Of a DNA stretch of 64,000 bases, positions 20,103 to 28,571 are shown in pieces. Source of the stretch: Rhodoferax sediminis (lineage in GTDB: Bacteria; Pseudomonadota; Gammaproteobacteria; Burkholderiales; Burkholderiaceae_C); the NCBI RefSeq assembly GCF_006970865.1, contig NZ_CP035503.1, forward strand, positions 2,183,001 through 2,247,000. Reading direction: 5' to 3'. A program made the translations under genes and the position numbers. Below the pieces are notes generated by a model that was given only the letters and a program-made list of their open reading frames with translations, was not told the origin of the DNA and made no database searches. Every line of letters starts with the position of its first letter. Position 1 is the stretch's first letter.

Positions 20103-20157
20103 GCTACTTTTTTAGTAGCTGATTGCCCATGACTGATAAGGGCTACAGGCCTTTTTT
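20103..20157 (+). repeat. Family-B repeat between glnD and def
   Basis: GCTACTTTTTTAGTAGCTG (a perfect small hairpin GCTACT/AGTAGC), 18-nt spacer, GGGCTACAGGCC and six T. This is the cleanest copy in the window. It fills most of the 88-base gap between the convergent stops of glnD and def and could also act as a terminator. Confidence 0.85.
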
Positions 20158-20167
20158 CCTTAAATTC

Positions 20168-20707
20168 TCAGTCATCCTGGCCGGCATCCAGCCCCGGAAA
20201 CAGCACCTCGGTGAAGCCGAACTTCGTGAAGTCGCGCACCCGCATCGGGTACAGCTTGCCGATCAGGTGGTCGCATTCGTGCTGCACCACGCGCGCGTGA
20301 AAGCCCTCAGCCGTACGCTCGATCGGGTCGCCATATTGATCGAACCCTGTGTAGCGGATGCGCGAGAAGCGCGGCACCACGCCGCGCAGGCCGGGCACCG
20401 ACAGGCAGCCTTCCCAGCCGTCTTCCTCCTCGGGCCCGAGCGGCGTGATGACCGGATTCAGCAACACCGTGCGCGGCACCAGTGGCGCATCGGGGTAGCG
20501 CGGATTGACCTCGTCGGTGCCAAAAATCACCAGCTGCAAATCCACCGCGATCTGCGGCGCAGCCAGGCCGGCGCCGTCGACGGCGCGCATGGTGTCGAAC
20601 ATGTCCGACACCAGCAAATGCAGCGCGTCGGTGTCGAACTCGGTCACGGGCTGGGCAACGCGCAGCAGGCGCGGGTCGCCCATTTTGAGGATTTCGCGAA
20701 TGGTCAT
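20168..20707 (-). CDS. def: Peptide deformylase
   Basis: Removes the formyl group from nascent proteins. 179 residues. Motif 1 GAGLAAPQI, motif 2 EGCLSVPG (metal Cys), motif 3 [13 protein letters not shown] (HExxH with Cys-independent Glu). Start at 20707 ([15 protein letters not shown]) is the conserved start; a frame to 20737 adds ten residues of no known match. Convergent with glnD; divergent from the LysR gene. Confidence 0.96.
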   Translation of the reverse strand: MTIREILKMGDPRLLRVAQPVTEFDTDALHLLVSDMFDTMRAVDGAGLAAPQIAVDLQLVIFGTDEVNPRYPDAPLVPRTVLLNPVITPLGPEEEDGWEGCLSVPGLRGVVPRFSRIRYTGFDQYGDPIERTAEGFHARVVQHECDHLIGKLYPMRVRDFTKFGFTEVLFPGLDAGQDD

Positions 20708-20863
20708 GGTGTTGTCGTGTGTGGATGGGTCAGGCAAGGCGGCTGCAACTGGCCTGATAACCGTGCATACCGCAAGGGGGCGCCTCAGAAAATGGAATAT
20801 AAAGCCCGTTAAGCTGTTGGCATATTGCCGGACCGGTTATTAAACAAGAAAACTGACCATGCC

Positions 20864-21790
20864 ATGGAACTAAGGCAACTGCGCTATTTCATCCGCGTGG
20901 TCGAACTCGGAAGCATGGGGCGAGCGGCGGCGGATCTGGGCGTGGTCACCTCTGCGCTCAGTCAACAGATCAGTCGACTCGAGGGCGAACTCTCCGCCCG
21001 CCTCCTGCAACGCACAACGACGGGCGTCGTCCCCACCGACGCCGGCGTAGCGTTCTGGCGCCAGGCGCAACTCGCGCTGCGGCATGTCGACGAGGCCGCC
21101 CGCGCCGCGCAGCACGCGCGCCTGTCCGGGCATGTGAGCGTCGGCCTCGCGCCATCGACGGCGTCTGTCCTGGCGCTTCCCCTCATGAGCGGGTTGCGCG
21201 CCCGCTACCCCGATATACGTCTGCATCTCGTCGAAAGCTTGTCGGGCAACCTCGCTGCGATGCTCAATGCGCGTCAACTTGACCTCGCTGTCCTGTTCGA
21301 GACCGAAGCAGCCCAGCGCTGGAGCGTGACGCCGCTGCTGGACGAGCGTCTCTTTGTCGTCGGCTCCCCGCAGTTGACCGGCATGCCCAGGGGCAAGCAG
21401 GTCCGGCTCAAGGAGATCGGAGCGCTACCCCTCATCATGCCGAGTGGAACCCATGGGCTGCGGGCGATCGTGGCGACGGCATTCGCGCGGGCCAAGTGCG
21501 AACCGAACATCGTCGCCGACATCGACGGCCTGGCTATCCTCATGGATGCCGTTCAGGCAGGGCTGGCGGCGACCATCCAACCCGGCGCGGCAACCTCGCG
21601 CCTTCCTGCCGACGTGGTTCGGCTTGTGCAGGTCGCGGATGCCGGCGTGCGCCGGCGCAATCTGCTGGCCAGCCTGTCGGACGACGAGCTCTCCCCTGCG
21701 GCCCTGGCCACGCGGGTTGTGCTGACGGACGTCGTGCGCGAACTGGTGGCCGGGTCCCATTGGGCAGGTGCAAGTCTTCACGAATCATGA
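20864..21790 (+). CDS. LysR-family regulator of the tricarballylate-type operon
   Basis: 308 residues. N-terminal winged helix (MELRQLRYFIRVVELGSMGRAAADLGVVTSALSQQI as HTH, residues 1-60) and a periplasmic-binding-like effector domain from about residue 90 (GHVSVGLAPSTASVLALPLM). The Nac/Cbl-like start RQLRYFIRVVELGS fits. It stands 77 bases before tcuA in the same direction, as tcuR does beside tcuABC in Salmonella, so regulation of the genes that follow is likely. Effector not readable from sequence. Confidence 0.88.
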   Translation: MELRQLRYFIRVVELGSMGRAAADLGVVTSALSQQISRLEGELSARLLQRTTTGVVPTDAGVAFWRQAQLALRHVDEAARAAQHARLSGHVSVGLAPSTASVLALPLMSGLRARYPDIRLHLVESLSGNLAAMLNARQLDLAVLFETEAAQRWSVTPLLDERLFVVGSPQLTGMPRGKQVRLKEIGALPLIMPSGTHGLRAIVATAFARAKCEPNIVADIDGLAILMDAVQAGLAATIQPGAATSRLPADVVRLVQVADAGVRRRNLLASLSDDELSPAALATRVVLTDVVRELVAGSHWAGASLHES

Positions 21791-21867
21791 AGATGGCTTG
21801 CCTGGCTGGGCACTACCGGAGTTGATGCGGGCCACCTAAACTGCTCCTCACAACGAGGGGGCAACGC

Positions 21868-23271
21868 ATGGTGGATGTACTGGTCATTGGTGGCGGCAAC
21901 GCGGCCCTTTGTGCGGCCCTGATGGCACGCGAGGCGGGCGCTTCCGTGCTGGTGGTCGAAGCATCCCCGCGCGAATGGCGCGGCGGGAACTCGCAGCACA
22001 CGCGCAACCTGCGCTGCATGCACGACGCGCCGCAGGACGTGCTGATCGACGCCTACCCCGAAGAGGAATACTGGCAGGATCTGCTGAAGGTCACCGGCGG
22101 CATCACCGACGAGCACCTGGCGCGCCTCACGATCCGCGCATCGTCGACCTGCCGCGACTGGATGCGCCGGCACGGCGTGCACTTCCAGCCGCCGCTGTCG
22201 GGCGCGCTGCACGTGGCGCGCACCAACGCCTTTTTCATGGGCGGCGGCAAGGCCCTGGTCAACGCCTACTTCCGCAGCGCCGAAAAACTCGGCGTGCAGG
22301 TCCGCTACGACACGCCGGTGGTGTCGGTCGAGCTCGACGGCGACCGCTTTGTTGCCGTACGCACTACCAAGGGCGAACGCATCGAAGCGAAAAGCTGTGT
22401 GCTGGCCGCCGGCGGCTTCGAATCGAACCGTGAATGGTTGCGCGAAGCCTGGGGCCAGAACGAGCGCGGCGAGTGGCCGTCCGACAATTTTCTGATCCGC
22501 GGCACGCGCTTCAACGAAGGCATGCTGCTCAAGCACATGATCGACGCAGGCGCGGACTCTATCGGCGACCCGACGCAAGCCCACATGGTGGCGATCGACG
22601 CGCGTGCGCCGCTCTATGACGGCGGCATTTGTACCCGCATCGACTGCGTCTCGCTAGGCGTGGTGGTGAATCGCGAGGGCCAGCGCTTCTACGACGAGGG
22701 GGAAGATTTCTGGCCCAAGTGCTACGCCATCTGGGGCCGGCTGGTGGCCCAGCAGCCGGGCCAGATCGGCTACTCCATCATCGACCAGAAGGCGATCGGC
22801 CGCTTCATGCCGCCGGTGTTTCCAGGCACCACGGCCAACACGCTGGCCGAGTTGGCCCGCAAGCTCGGGCTGCCCGAGCAGGCCTTCGTCAAGACCGTGG
22901 AAGACTACAACGCCGCGTGCCGCCCCGGCAGCTTCGATCACACCGCGCTCGATGACTGCGCTACCTCCGGCCTCGCGCCGGCCAAAACGCACTGGGCGCG
23001 GCCGATCAACACGGCGCCGTTCTATGGCTACACCCTCAAGCCGGGTGTCACCTTCACCTACCTCGGCCTCAAGGTCAACGACCGCGCCGCTGTGCACTTC
23101 GGCGGCCGGCCTAGCCCCAACCTCTTCGTTGCGGGCGAAATGATGGCCGGCAACGTGCTCGGCAAGGGCTACACCGCCGGCGTCGGCATGGCCATTGGCA
23201 CCGCCTTCGGGCGCATCGCCGGCACGCAGGCGGCCGCTGCCGCAAGGAAAGTCGAACATGCAACAGCTTGA
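21868..23271 (+). CDS. tcuA: FAD-dependent tricarballylate dehydrogenase
   Basis: Oxidises tricarballylate to cis-aconitate. 467 residues. FAD-binding start [33 protein letters not shown], then [28 protein letters not shown] and the C-terminal flavin region [12 protein letters not shown] to [29 protein letters not shown], as in the fumarate reductase/succinate dehydrogenase flavoprotein family. GAGGGGG precedes the ATG. It overlaps tcuB by 14 bases, as expected for subunits that work together. Confidence 0.93.
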   Translation: MVDVLVIGGGNAALCAALMAREAGASVLVVEASPREWRGGNSQHTRNLRCMHDAPQDVLIDAYPEEEYWQDLLKVTGGITDEHLARLTIRASSTCRDWMRRHGVHFQPPLSGALHVARTNAFFMGGGKALVNAYFRSAEKLGVQVRYDTPVVSVELDGDRFVAVRTTKGERIEAKSCVLAAGGFESNREWLREAWGQNERGEWPSDNFLIRGTRFNEGMLLKHMIDAGADSIGDPTQAHMVAIDARAPLYDGGICTRIDCVSLGVVVNREGQRFYDEGEDFWPKCYAIWGRLVAQQPGQIGYSIIDQKAIGRFMPPVFPGTTANTLAELARKLGLPEQAFVKTVEDYNAACRPGSFDHTALDDCATSGLAPAKTHWARPINTAPFYGYTLKPGVTFTYLGLKVNDRAAVHFGGRPSPNLFVAGEMMAGNVLGKGYTAGVGMAIGTAFGRIAGTQAAAAARKVEHATA

Positions 23272-24457
23272 AGCCCTGACCCGCGAGGCCAGCGCACTGG
23301 CCGGCGGTGGCTACCCCGTGATCCCGATCCTGAGCGCCAACGAGGCAGAGGTCGGCCGCCAGATGCAGATCTGCAACGCCTGCCGGTACTGCGAAGGCTT
23401 CTGCGCCGTGTTTCCGGCGATGACGCGGCGGCTCGAGTTCGGCAAGGCCGACATCCACTACCTGGCCAACCTGTGCCACAGCTGCGGCGCCTGCCTGCAC
23501 GCCTGCCAATATGCGCCGCCGCACGAGTTCGCCGTCAACGTGCCGCAAGCGATGGCCAGGGTGCGCATCGACACCTACGCCGAGTACGCATGGCCCGGTG
23601 CGCTCGGCAGCCTCTACAAGCGCAACGGCCTCACGCTCGTCCTGGCCACGGCGCTCGCGCTGGTGCTGTTCCTGGTGCTCACGATGGCCGCCCGGGGCAC
23701 GCTGTTCCCGGGCCCGCTGGCTGGAAACTTCTACGCAATCTTTCCGCACAACATGCTGGCGCTGATGTTCGGGGTGGTGTTCGGCTTTGCCGTGCTCGCG
23801 CTGGGCATCGGGGTCGCGCGCTTCTGGCGCGAGGTATCTCCAGCCTCGGAGACGGGCAGATCGCAGGAGCCGTCATTGCGTCGCGACGCCACCGTCGAAG
23901 TCGTTACTGACGTGCTGCGCCTCAAGTACCTCGACGGTGGCCACGGCGAAGGCTGCAACAACGCCGACGACCGGTTCACCCTATGGCGCCGGCGCTTCCA
24001 CCACTTCACCTTCTACGGCTTCATGCTGTGCTTCGCGGCCACCAGCGTCGCAACGCTCTACCACTACCTGCTCGACCTGCACGCGCCCTACCCGCTGACC
24101 AGCCTGCCGGTGATACTGGGCACCTCAGGCGGTATCGGCCTCGTGATCGGTCCGGTCGGGCTGCTGTGGCTCAACCTGCGGCGCGACCCGGCGCACGGCG
24201 ACTTGGCGCAGCGACCGATGGACCGCGGCTTCATTGCGCTGCTGCTGCTTATCAGCCTCACCGGCCTGGCCCTGCTGGTCTGGCGCGACACAGGCGCGAT
24301 GGCATTGCTACTGGCCATTCACCTCGGCGTGGTGATGGCGCTCTTTCTTACGCTGCCCTACGGCAAGTTCGCCCACGGCATCTTCCGTTCGGCAGCGCTG
24401 CTCAAGAATGCCATCGAGAAGCGGCAACCGAACCGGCTGCAGCTCGGCTCGGAGTGA
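23258..24457 (+). CDS. tcuB: TcuB electron-transfer membrane protein (Fe-S and cytochrome b-like)
   Basis: Takes electrons from TcuA-bound FADH2 to the quinone pool. 399 residues. Two ferredoxin-like cysteine clusters: [15 protein letters not shown] and [16 protein letters not shown]. These are followed by about six membrane helices with histidines ([30 protein letters not shown]) that could hold haem. AAGGAAAG lies before the ATG at 23258. The longer frame from 23195 lies inside tcuA and was not used. Confidence 0.92.
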   Translation: MQQLEALTREASALAGGGYPVIPILSANEAEVGRQMQICNACRYCEGFCAVFPAMTRRLEFGKADIHYLANLCHSCGACLHACQYAPPHEFAVNVPQAMARVRIDTYAEYAWPGALGSLYKRNGLTLVLATALALVLFLVLTMAARGTLFPGPLAGNFYAIFPHNMLALMFGVVFGFAVLALGIGVARFWREVSPASETGRSQEPSLRRDATVEVVTDVLRLKYLDGGHGEGCNNADDRFTLWRRRFHHFTFYGFMLCFAATSVATLYHYLLDLHAPYPLTSLPVILGTSGGIGLVIGPVGLLWLNLRRDPAHGDLAQRPMDRGFIALLLLISLTGLALLVWRDTGAMALLLAIHLGVVMALFLTLPYGKFAHGIFRSAALLKNAIEKRQPNRLQLGSE

Positions 24458-24491
24458 GCGATCCTTTCAACAACAACCCCACGGAGTTCCT

Positions 24492-25472
24492 ATGCGACAG
24501 TCCTTGAAAACCCTTCTGCGTACCGGTCTCGGTACCTTGTGCATCGTCCTCGGAGCCGCCAGTGCCCACGCGGGCGATTGGCCGACCAGGCCGATCACGA
24601 TCATCGTGCCCTTCGCTCCAGGCGGCACCACCGACATCGTCGCGCGCGAGGTCGGCCGCAAGCTCTCGGAGGCGCTGAAACAGCCGGTCATCATCGACAA
24701 CCGCGGCGGCGCCGGCGGCACCGTGGGAGCCGCCATCGCGGCCAAGGCGCCGCCCGACGGCTACACGTTCTTTATGGCCACCATCGCGCATGCGATCGCG
24801 CCCGGCATTTACAAGCACCTGCCCTACGACTTCCAGCGCGACTTCGATCCGGTGGGGCTCGTCGCCACGACGCCCAATGTGCTGATCGTCAACCCCCAAC
24901 TGCCGGTCAAGTCGGTCGCCGACCTGGTGGCCTACATCAAGGCCAATCCCGGCACGGTCAACTTCGGCTCGGCGGGCAACGGCAGCACGGAACACATCTC
25001 GGGCGAGCTCTTCCGGTCCATGACGAAGACCCAAATCACGCACATTCCGTACAAGGGCGGTGCGCCGATGATGGTGGACGTCATAGGCGGCCAGATCCAG
25101 ATGGCGATCGAAACCAGCCCTTCGGCCAACCCCCACATTCACAGCGGCAAGGTCAGGGCGCTCGCCGTCACCACGCTCACGCGCTCACCGGCCTATCCCG
25201 ACGTGCCAACGCTCAACGAGTCCGGCCTGCCCGGGTACGACATGACGACCTGGTTTGCGCTGATGGCGCCGCACGGCACGCCGGCGGCGATCGTCCAGCG
25301 CACCAGCAAGGAACTGGCACAGGTGCTGGCGCAGCCTGATGTCACGAAGCGTTTCGAGGAGCAAGGCGTGTCGGCTGGCCACATGAGCCCCGCGCAATTG
25401 ACCGCCTTCGTTCGCAGCGAAACCGCGAAGTGGGTCAAGGTGGTGAAGGAGTCCGGCGCCACGACGGAATGA
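24492..25472 (+). CDS. TctC/Bug-family periplasmic receptor of a tripartite tricarboxylate transporter
   Basis: 326 residues. Signal peptide ending ASAHA (about residue 27). Family features: WPTRPITIIVPFAPGGTTDIVAREVG, VIIDNRGGAGGTVGAAIAAKAPPDGYT, FGSAGNGSTEHISGELF and IPYKGGAPMMVDVIGGQIQM. Follows tcuB by 34 bases. Salmonella tcu operons carry TcuC, an MFS carrier; here a soluble receptor sits in its place. No tctA/tctB membrane genes are adjacent, as is common for the very large Bug family of betaproteobacteria. Confidence 0.92.
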   Translation: MRQSLKTLLRTGLGTLCIVLGAASAHAGDWPTRPITIIVPFAPGGTTDIVAREVGRKLSEALKQPVIIDNRGGAGGTVGAAIAAKAPPDGYTFFMATIAHAIAPGIYKHLPYDFQRDFDPVGLVATTPNVLIVNPQLPVKSVADLVAYIKANPGTVNFGSAGNGSTEHISGELFRSMTKTQITHIPYKGGAPMMVDVIGGQIQMAIETSPSANPHIHSGKVRALAVTTLTRSPAYPDVPTLNESGLPGYDMTTWFALMAPHGTPAAIVQRTSKELAQVLAQPDVTKRFEEQGVSAGHMSPAQLTAFVRSETAKWVKVVKESGATTE

Positions 25473-25515
25473 GGCATCTGGACCAAGCTTCGAGGCCGGC
25501 GTGCCGTACGCCGCG

Positions 25516-26412
25516 CTATTCCTTGTCCTTGCGATTCTGCGCCTCGATGCGCTCGCGCGCGGCCTGCCACTGTGCATCGCTCCACTCGCGCAGCTCGTAG
25601 AAGTTGCCGCCGGTGGCCAGCGCATTGCCGCCGTCCATCGCGATCGTCTGCCCCGTGAGCCAGTCGCACTGGCCGGGCGCCAGCAAAAACGCCGCCAGGT
25701 TCTGCAGCTCGGTCATCTCGCCGGCGCGCGCCATCGGGTTGCGCTGCTTGCTGCGCGTGCCGGGTTCCTCGCCCGGGCTGAGCCGTTTGCTCATGCCCTC
25801 GGTCGGAATCTCGCCGGGCGCCACGGCGTTCAGGCGGATGCCGTAGCGCGCCCACTCGACCGCGAGCGACTTGGTCATCACCTCGATCCCGGCCTTGCTC
25901 ATCGCCGACGGCACCACGTACGGCGAGCCGTTGTCGACCCAGGTGACGACGATGCTCATCACGCTGCGGTACGGTCGGCCTGGCTGCCAGGCGCCGGCCT
26001 TGGCCTCGGCGATCCAGCGCTTGCCGACGGCCTGCGTGACGTAAAAGCTGCCATGAAAAACGATGTCCGCAATGGCGTCGAAAGCGCGTGGCGACAGGCT
26101 CTCGGTCGGTGCAATGAAGTTGCCGGCGGCGTTGTTCACCAGGCCCGTCAGGCCGCCGCTGTCCCATAGCGCAGCGACCATCGTTTCGACGTCCTGCGCA
26201 TTGCGGATGTCGACGCCGAAGGTGTCGACGCGGCGTTTGGGAAACTGGTCACGCCATACCGCGGCGGTCTCGTAACAGACCTGCTTGCGCCGGCCGCAGA
26301 TCGCCACGTCGGCGCCCAGCGACAGGAACTTCCCGGCCATCGCGCGGCCGAGCCCGGTGCCGCCCCCGGTGACGAGAATGCGCTGGCCGGCCATCAGGGT
26401 GGACTGGAACAT
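25516..26412 (-). CDS. Short-chain dehydrogenase, 2,4-dienoyl-CoA reductase-like
   Basis: 298 residues. NAD(P) motif ILVTGGGTGLGRAMAGKFLSLGADV and NNAAGNF. The usual Tyr-x3-Lys is Ser-Ala-Met-Ser-Lys here (VVPSAMSKAGIEVMTKSLAVEW). Mitochondrial 2,4-dienoyl-CoA reductase (DECR1) has the same replacement and uses another tyrosine, and the surroundings (RLNAVAPGEIPTEGMSKRL) also look like DECR1. So a role in removing double bases from unsaturated fatty acyl-CoA is likely. Convergent with the tcu operon, so probably not part of it. Confidence 0.85.
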   Translation of the reverse strand: MFQSTLMAGQRILVTGGGTGLGRAMAGKFLSLGADVAICGRRKQVCYETAAVWRDQFPKRRVDTFGVDIRNAQDVETMVAALWDSGGLTGLVNNAAGNFIAPTESLSPRAFDAIADIVFHGSFYVTQAVGKRWIAEAKAGAWQPGRPYRSVMSIVVTWVDNGSPYVVPSAMSKAGIEVMTKSLAVEWARYGIRLNAVAPGEIPTEGMSKRLSPGEEPGTRSKQRNPMARAGEMTELQNLAAFLLAPGQCDWLTGQTIAMDGGNALATGGNFYELREWSDAQWQAARERIEAQNRKDKE

Positions 26413-26637
26413 GATGCGTCTCTCAAAGAAGAGGTGTGAATACGCATCAATCTACGCTGCTGCACCATTGCGGTCAATGGCTGAGGCGGCCCCGGATTCC
26501 TGACGCTGCCAGTCGCGTCAGGGCGTTTTCGTGACGTACGTGGGCCGTCGAGGCAAGGACGTGGAGGCCGATGATGTGCGGCAACTGGTGGCGATCTGAA
26601 CGCCGGTGCTGCGGGAGGATTCCGTGAAAACTCGCGG

Positions 26638-28014
26638 TCAGCCTGCCGGCTTGATGTTCTGGTTCACACGGAACAGGTTGCCGGGGTCGAACTTCTGCTT
26701 GACCGCGGCGAGCTTCGGGTAATGCTCCCGGTAGGTCGCCTGCACACGCTCCTGGCCCTCGTCCATCATGAAGTTCACGTAGGCGCCGCCGGCGGAATAG
26801 GGGTGCAGCGCATCCCAGTAGTCCTTGCACCAGCGGGTGATGTGCTCGCGATTGGCCGGATCGGGGTCCACCCCCACAATCACCATGGCCCATTTCGAGC
26901 TGCGGTAGCAAAACGCCGTGTCGTTGCGGCCCACCCGGTGCACGGCGCCATCGATGGGATAAAGATGCATCGAGGACTGCATCGTCGGCGCGCGCGGACC
27001 GTGTTCGACGTGCAGGGCGATCGCCTCCTCGGGCAGCTCATCGACGAAGTCGGCGCGCCAATACCATTGATGGCCGGGCGGATAAAGACCGTCAAAGGCA
27101 CGCTGCAGCATCGGGTAGGGCAAGGCGTGAATGCCGTAGAGCGCAGGGCTCATGGCGCGCACGGGTTCGAACACCTGTTCCGCCCGGGCCGGATCGCCCG
27201 TGTAGCACCACACCACGCCGCACATCTTCTTCAGGTGCAGTGCCTCGGGGAACGGCGGCGCGGGCGGCACGGTCAGGAACAGGAAGAAGCCATTGAGTTC
27301 CGGCGGCGCACCGACGATGAAATCGCGGTACCAGCGCATGACCTCGGCCGCGCGCTCCAGGGGCCAGAGGGTTGGGCCGGCCACCACGTTGTCGACCGCA
27401 TGCAGCTTGAACTCGAACGAGGTCACAACGCCGAAGTTGCCGCCGCCGCCGCGCACCGCCCAGAACAGGTCCTCGTTCTCCCTGCTGCTGGCCGTCACGA
27501 GTTGCCCGTTGGCCAGCACCATGTCGACCGAAAGCAGGTTGTCGATGGTCAGGCCGAAGCGGCGCGACAGGTGCCCGATGCCGCCGCCCAGGGTCAGCCC
27601 GCCGACGCCGGTGGTCGAGATGATGCCGGCCGGCGTCGCCAGCCCGAAGGCATGGGTGGCGTGATCGACATCGCCCCAGGTGCAGCCGCCCTCGACGCGC
27701 ACCGTGTGCGCCCTGGGATCGACGCGAATGCCGCGCAGCGCCGACAGGTCGAGCACCAGGCCGTCATCGCACACGCCCAGGCCGGCGCCGTTGTGGGCGC
27801 CGCCGCGCACCGCGAGCAGCAGCGCATGCTCGCGCGCGAAGTTCACCGTGGCGATCACGTCGGCCACATCGGCGCAGCGGGCAATCAGGCGTGGCCGCTT
27901 GTCGATCATGGCGTTGTAGACCTTGCGCGACGCATCGTAGGCGGCGTCGCCGGGTTCGATGAGGGCGCCACGCAGTTGCGCCTTGTAGGCTTGCAGTTGG
28001 GTATCGTTGAACAT
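26638..28014 (-). CDS. FAD-linked oxidase, berberine-bridge-enzyme type
   Basis: 458 residues. FAD-binding PCMH domain with RGGAHNGAGLGVCDDGLVLDL (His probably bonded to FAD), VEGGCTWGDVDHATHAFGLATPAGIISTTGVGGLTLGGGIGHLSRRFGLTIDN and a C-terminal BBE segment (GGAYVNFMMDEGQERVQATY to KQKFDPGNLFRVNQNI). The second flavin cysteine of bicovalent members is absent (GVGGLTLGGG instead). Members oxidise alcohols, sugars or alkaloids; substrate unknown. The 225-base stretch between it and the SDR gene holds nothing I recognise. Divergent from the DUF4242 gene. Confidence 0.88.
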   Translation of the reverse strand: MFNDTQLQAYKAQLRGALIEPGDAAYDASRKVYNAMIDKRPRLIARCADVADVIATVNFAREHALLLAVRGGAHNGAGLGVCDDGLVLDLSALRGIRVDPRAHTVRVEGGCTWGDVDHATHAFGLATPAGIISTTGVGGLTLGGGIGHLSRRFGLTIDNLLSVDMVLANGQLVTASSRENEDLFWAVRGGGGNFGVVTSFEFKLHAVDNVVAGPTLWPLERAAEVMRWYRDFIVGAPPELNGFFLFLTVPPAPPFPEALHLKKMCGVVWCYTGDPARAEQVFEPVRAMSPALYGIHALPYPMLQRAFDGLYPPGHQWYWRADFVDELPEEAIALHVEHGPRAPTMQSSMHLYPIDGAVHRVGRNDTAFCYRSSKWAMVIVGVDPDPANREHITRWCKDYWDALHPYSAGGAYVNFMMDEGQERVQATYREHYPKLAAVKQKFDPGNLFRVNQNIKPAG

Positions 28015-28143
28015 GACAGCTCCTGGTCAGTGGGAATCAAGGGTTCCGGCCGGTCCGGCGTGCCGACCTCAGTTCACTCTAGGAGATGCAGGGCGTGCGC
28101 ACAATCCGCCGGATTGATCATTTTTCCAAGGCACCCGATGCCT

Positions 28144-28195
28144 TGGTCAATGGTCAAAATTGACTATCCCGGGACCGCTGGCGCGATGCGTTGAC
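28144..28195. promoter_or_regulatory. Cluster of TGGTCAA-type boxes in the divergent promoter region
   Basis: TTGGTCAA and TGGTCAA lie in tandem (28144-28157), the second forming the inverted repeat GTCAA-AA-TTGAC (28153-28164), and TTGACC follows at 28190-28195. They sit in the 248-base gap between the oxidase (minus) and DUF4242 (plus) genes. A regulator-binding site, perhaps for the LuxR-type protein encoded next, is an inference; no promoter hexamers are convincing. Confidence 0.4.
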
Positions 28196-28262
28196 CGGGA
28201 TTGCGGTTCGTCGCAGAATGTTTGGTGGACGGCCGGCGGCGGCCATCCAGGAGGTGCAAACC

Positions 28263-28520
28263 ATGCCACTGTTCCTGATCGAGCGCCAATTCGCCGACGC
28301 ACTGCAACTTGATGATGCAAGTGTCGCGGCCGTCAAGCAGATCAACACCGATGTCGGCGTCAACTGGCTGATCTCGTTCCTGTCGGCTGATCGCAAGAAG
28401 ACCTACTGCCTGTACGAGGCGCCCAGCGCTGACGCCATTCGCGAAGCGGCGCGACTGGCCCACCTGCCTGCCGACGTGGTGGTCGAGGTCAGCCGGATCC
28501 GTCCGGAGTCGTTCGCCTGA
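28263..28520 (+). CDS. DUF4242 small protein
   Basis: 85 residues; start MPLFLIERQFADALQLDDASVAAVKQIN and the central VNWLISFLSADRKKTYCLYEAPSADAIREAARLAHLP are typical of DUF4242, a ferredoxin-like fold, a member of which in Streptomyces binds nickel. A full AGGAGGT lies before the ATG, so it should be well translated. It precedes the large regulator by 51 bases in the same direction. Function unknown. Confidence 0.85.
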   Translation: MPLFLIERQFADALQLDDASVAAVKQINTDVGVNWLISFLSADRKKTYCLYEAPSADAIREAARLAHLPADVVVEVSRIRPESFA

Positions 28521-28571
28521 CGGCCTGGCGCTCATCCATTTCAGGCTTCACCGCCGCGATCGGGTCTGACG

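Noticed and set aside
26474..26911. Minus-strand frame of 145 codons after the flavin oxidase
   Set aside because: Its start lies out of frame inside the oxidase gene and the remainder shows no recognisable protein.
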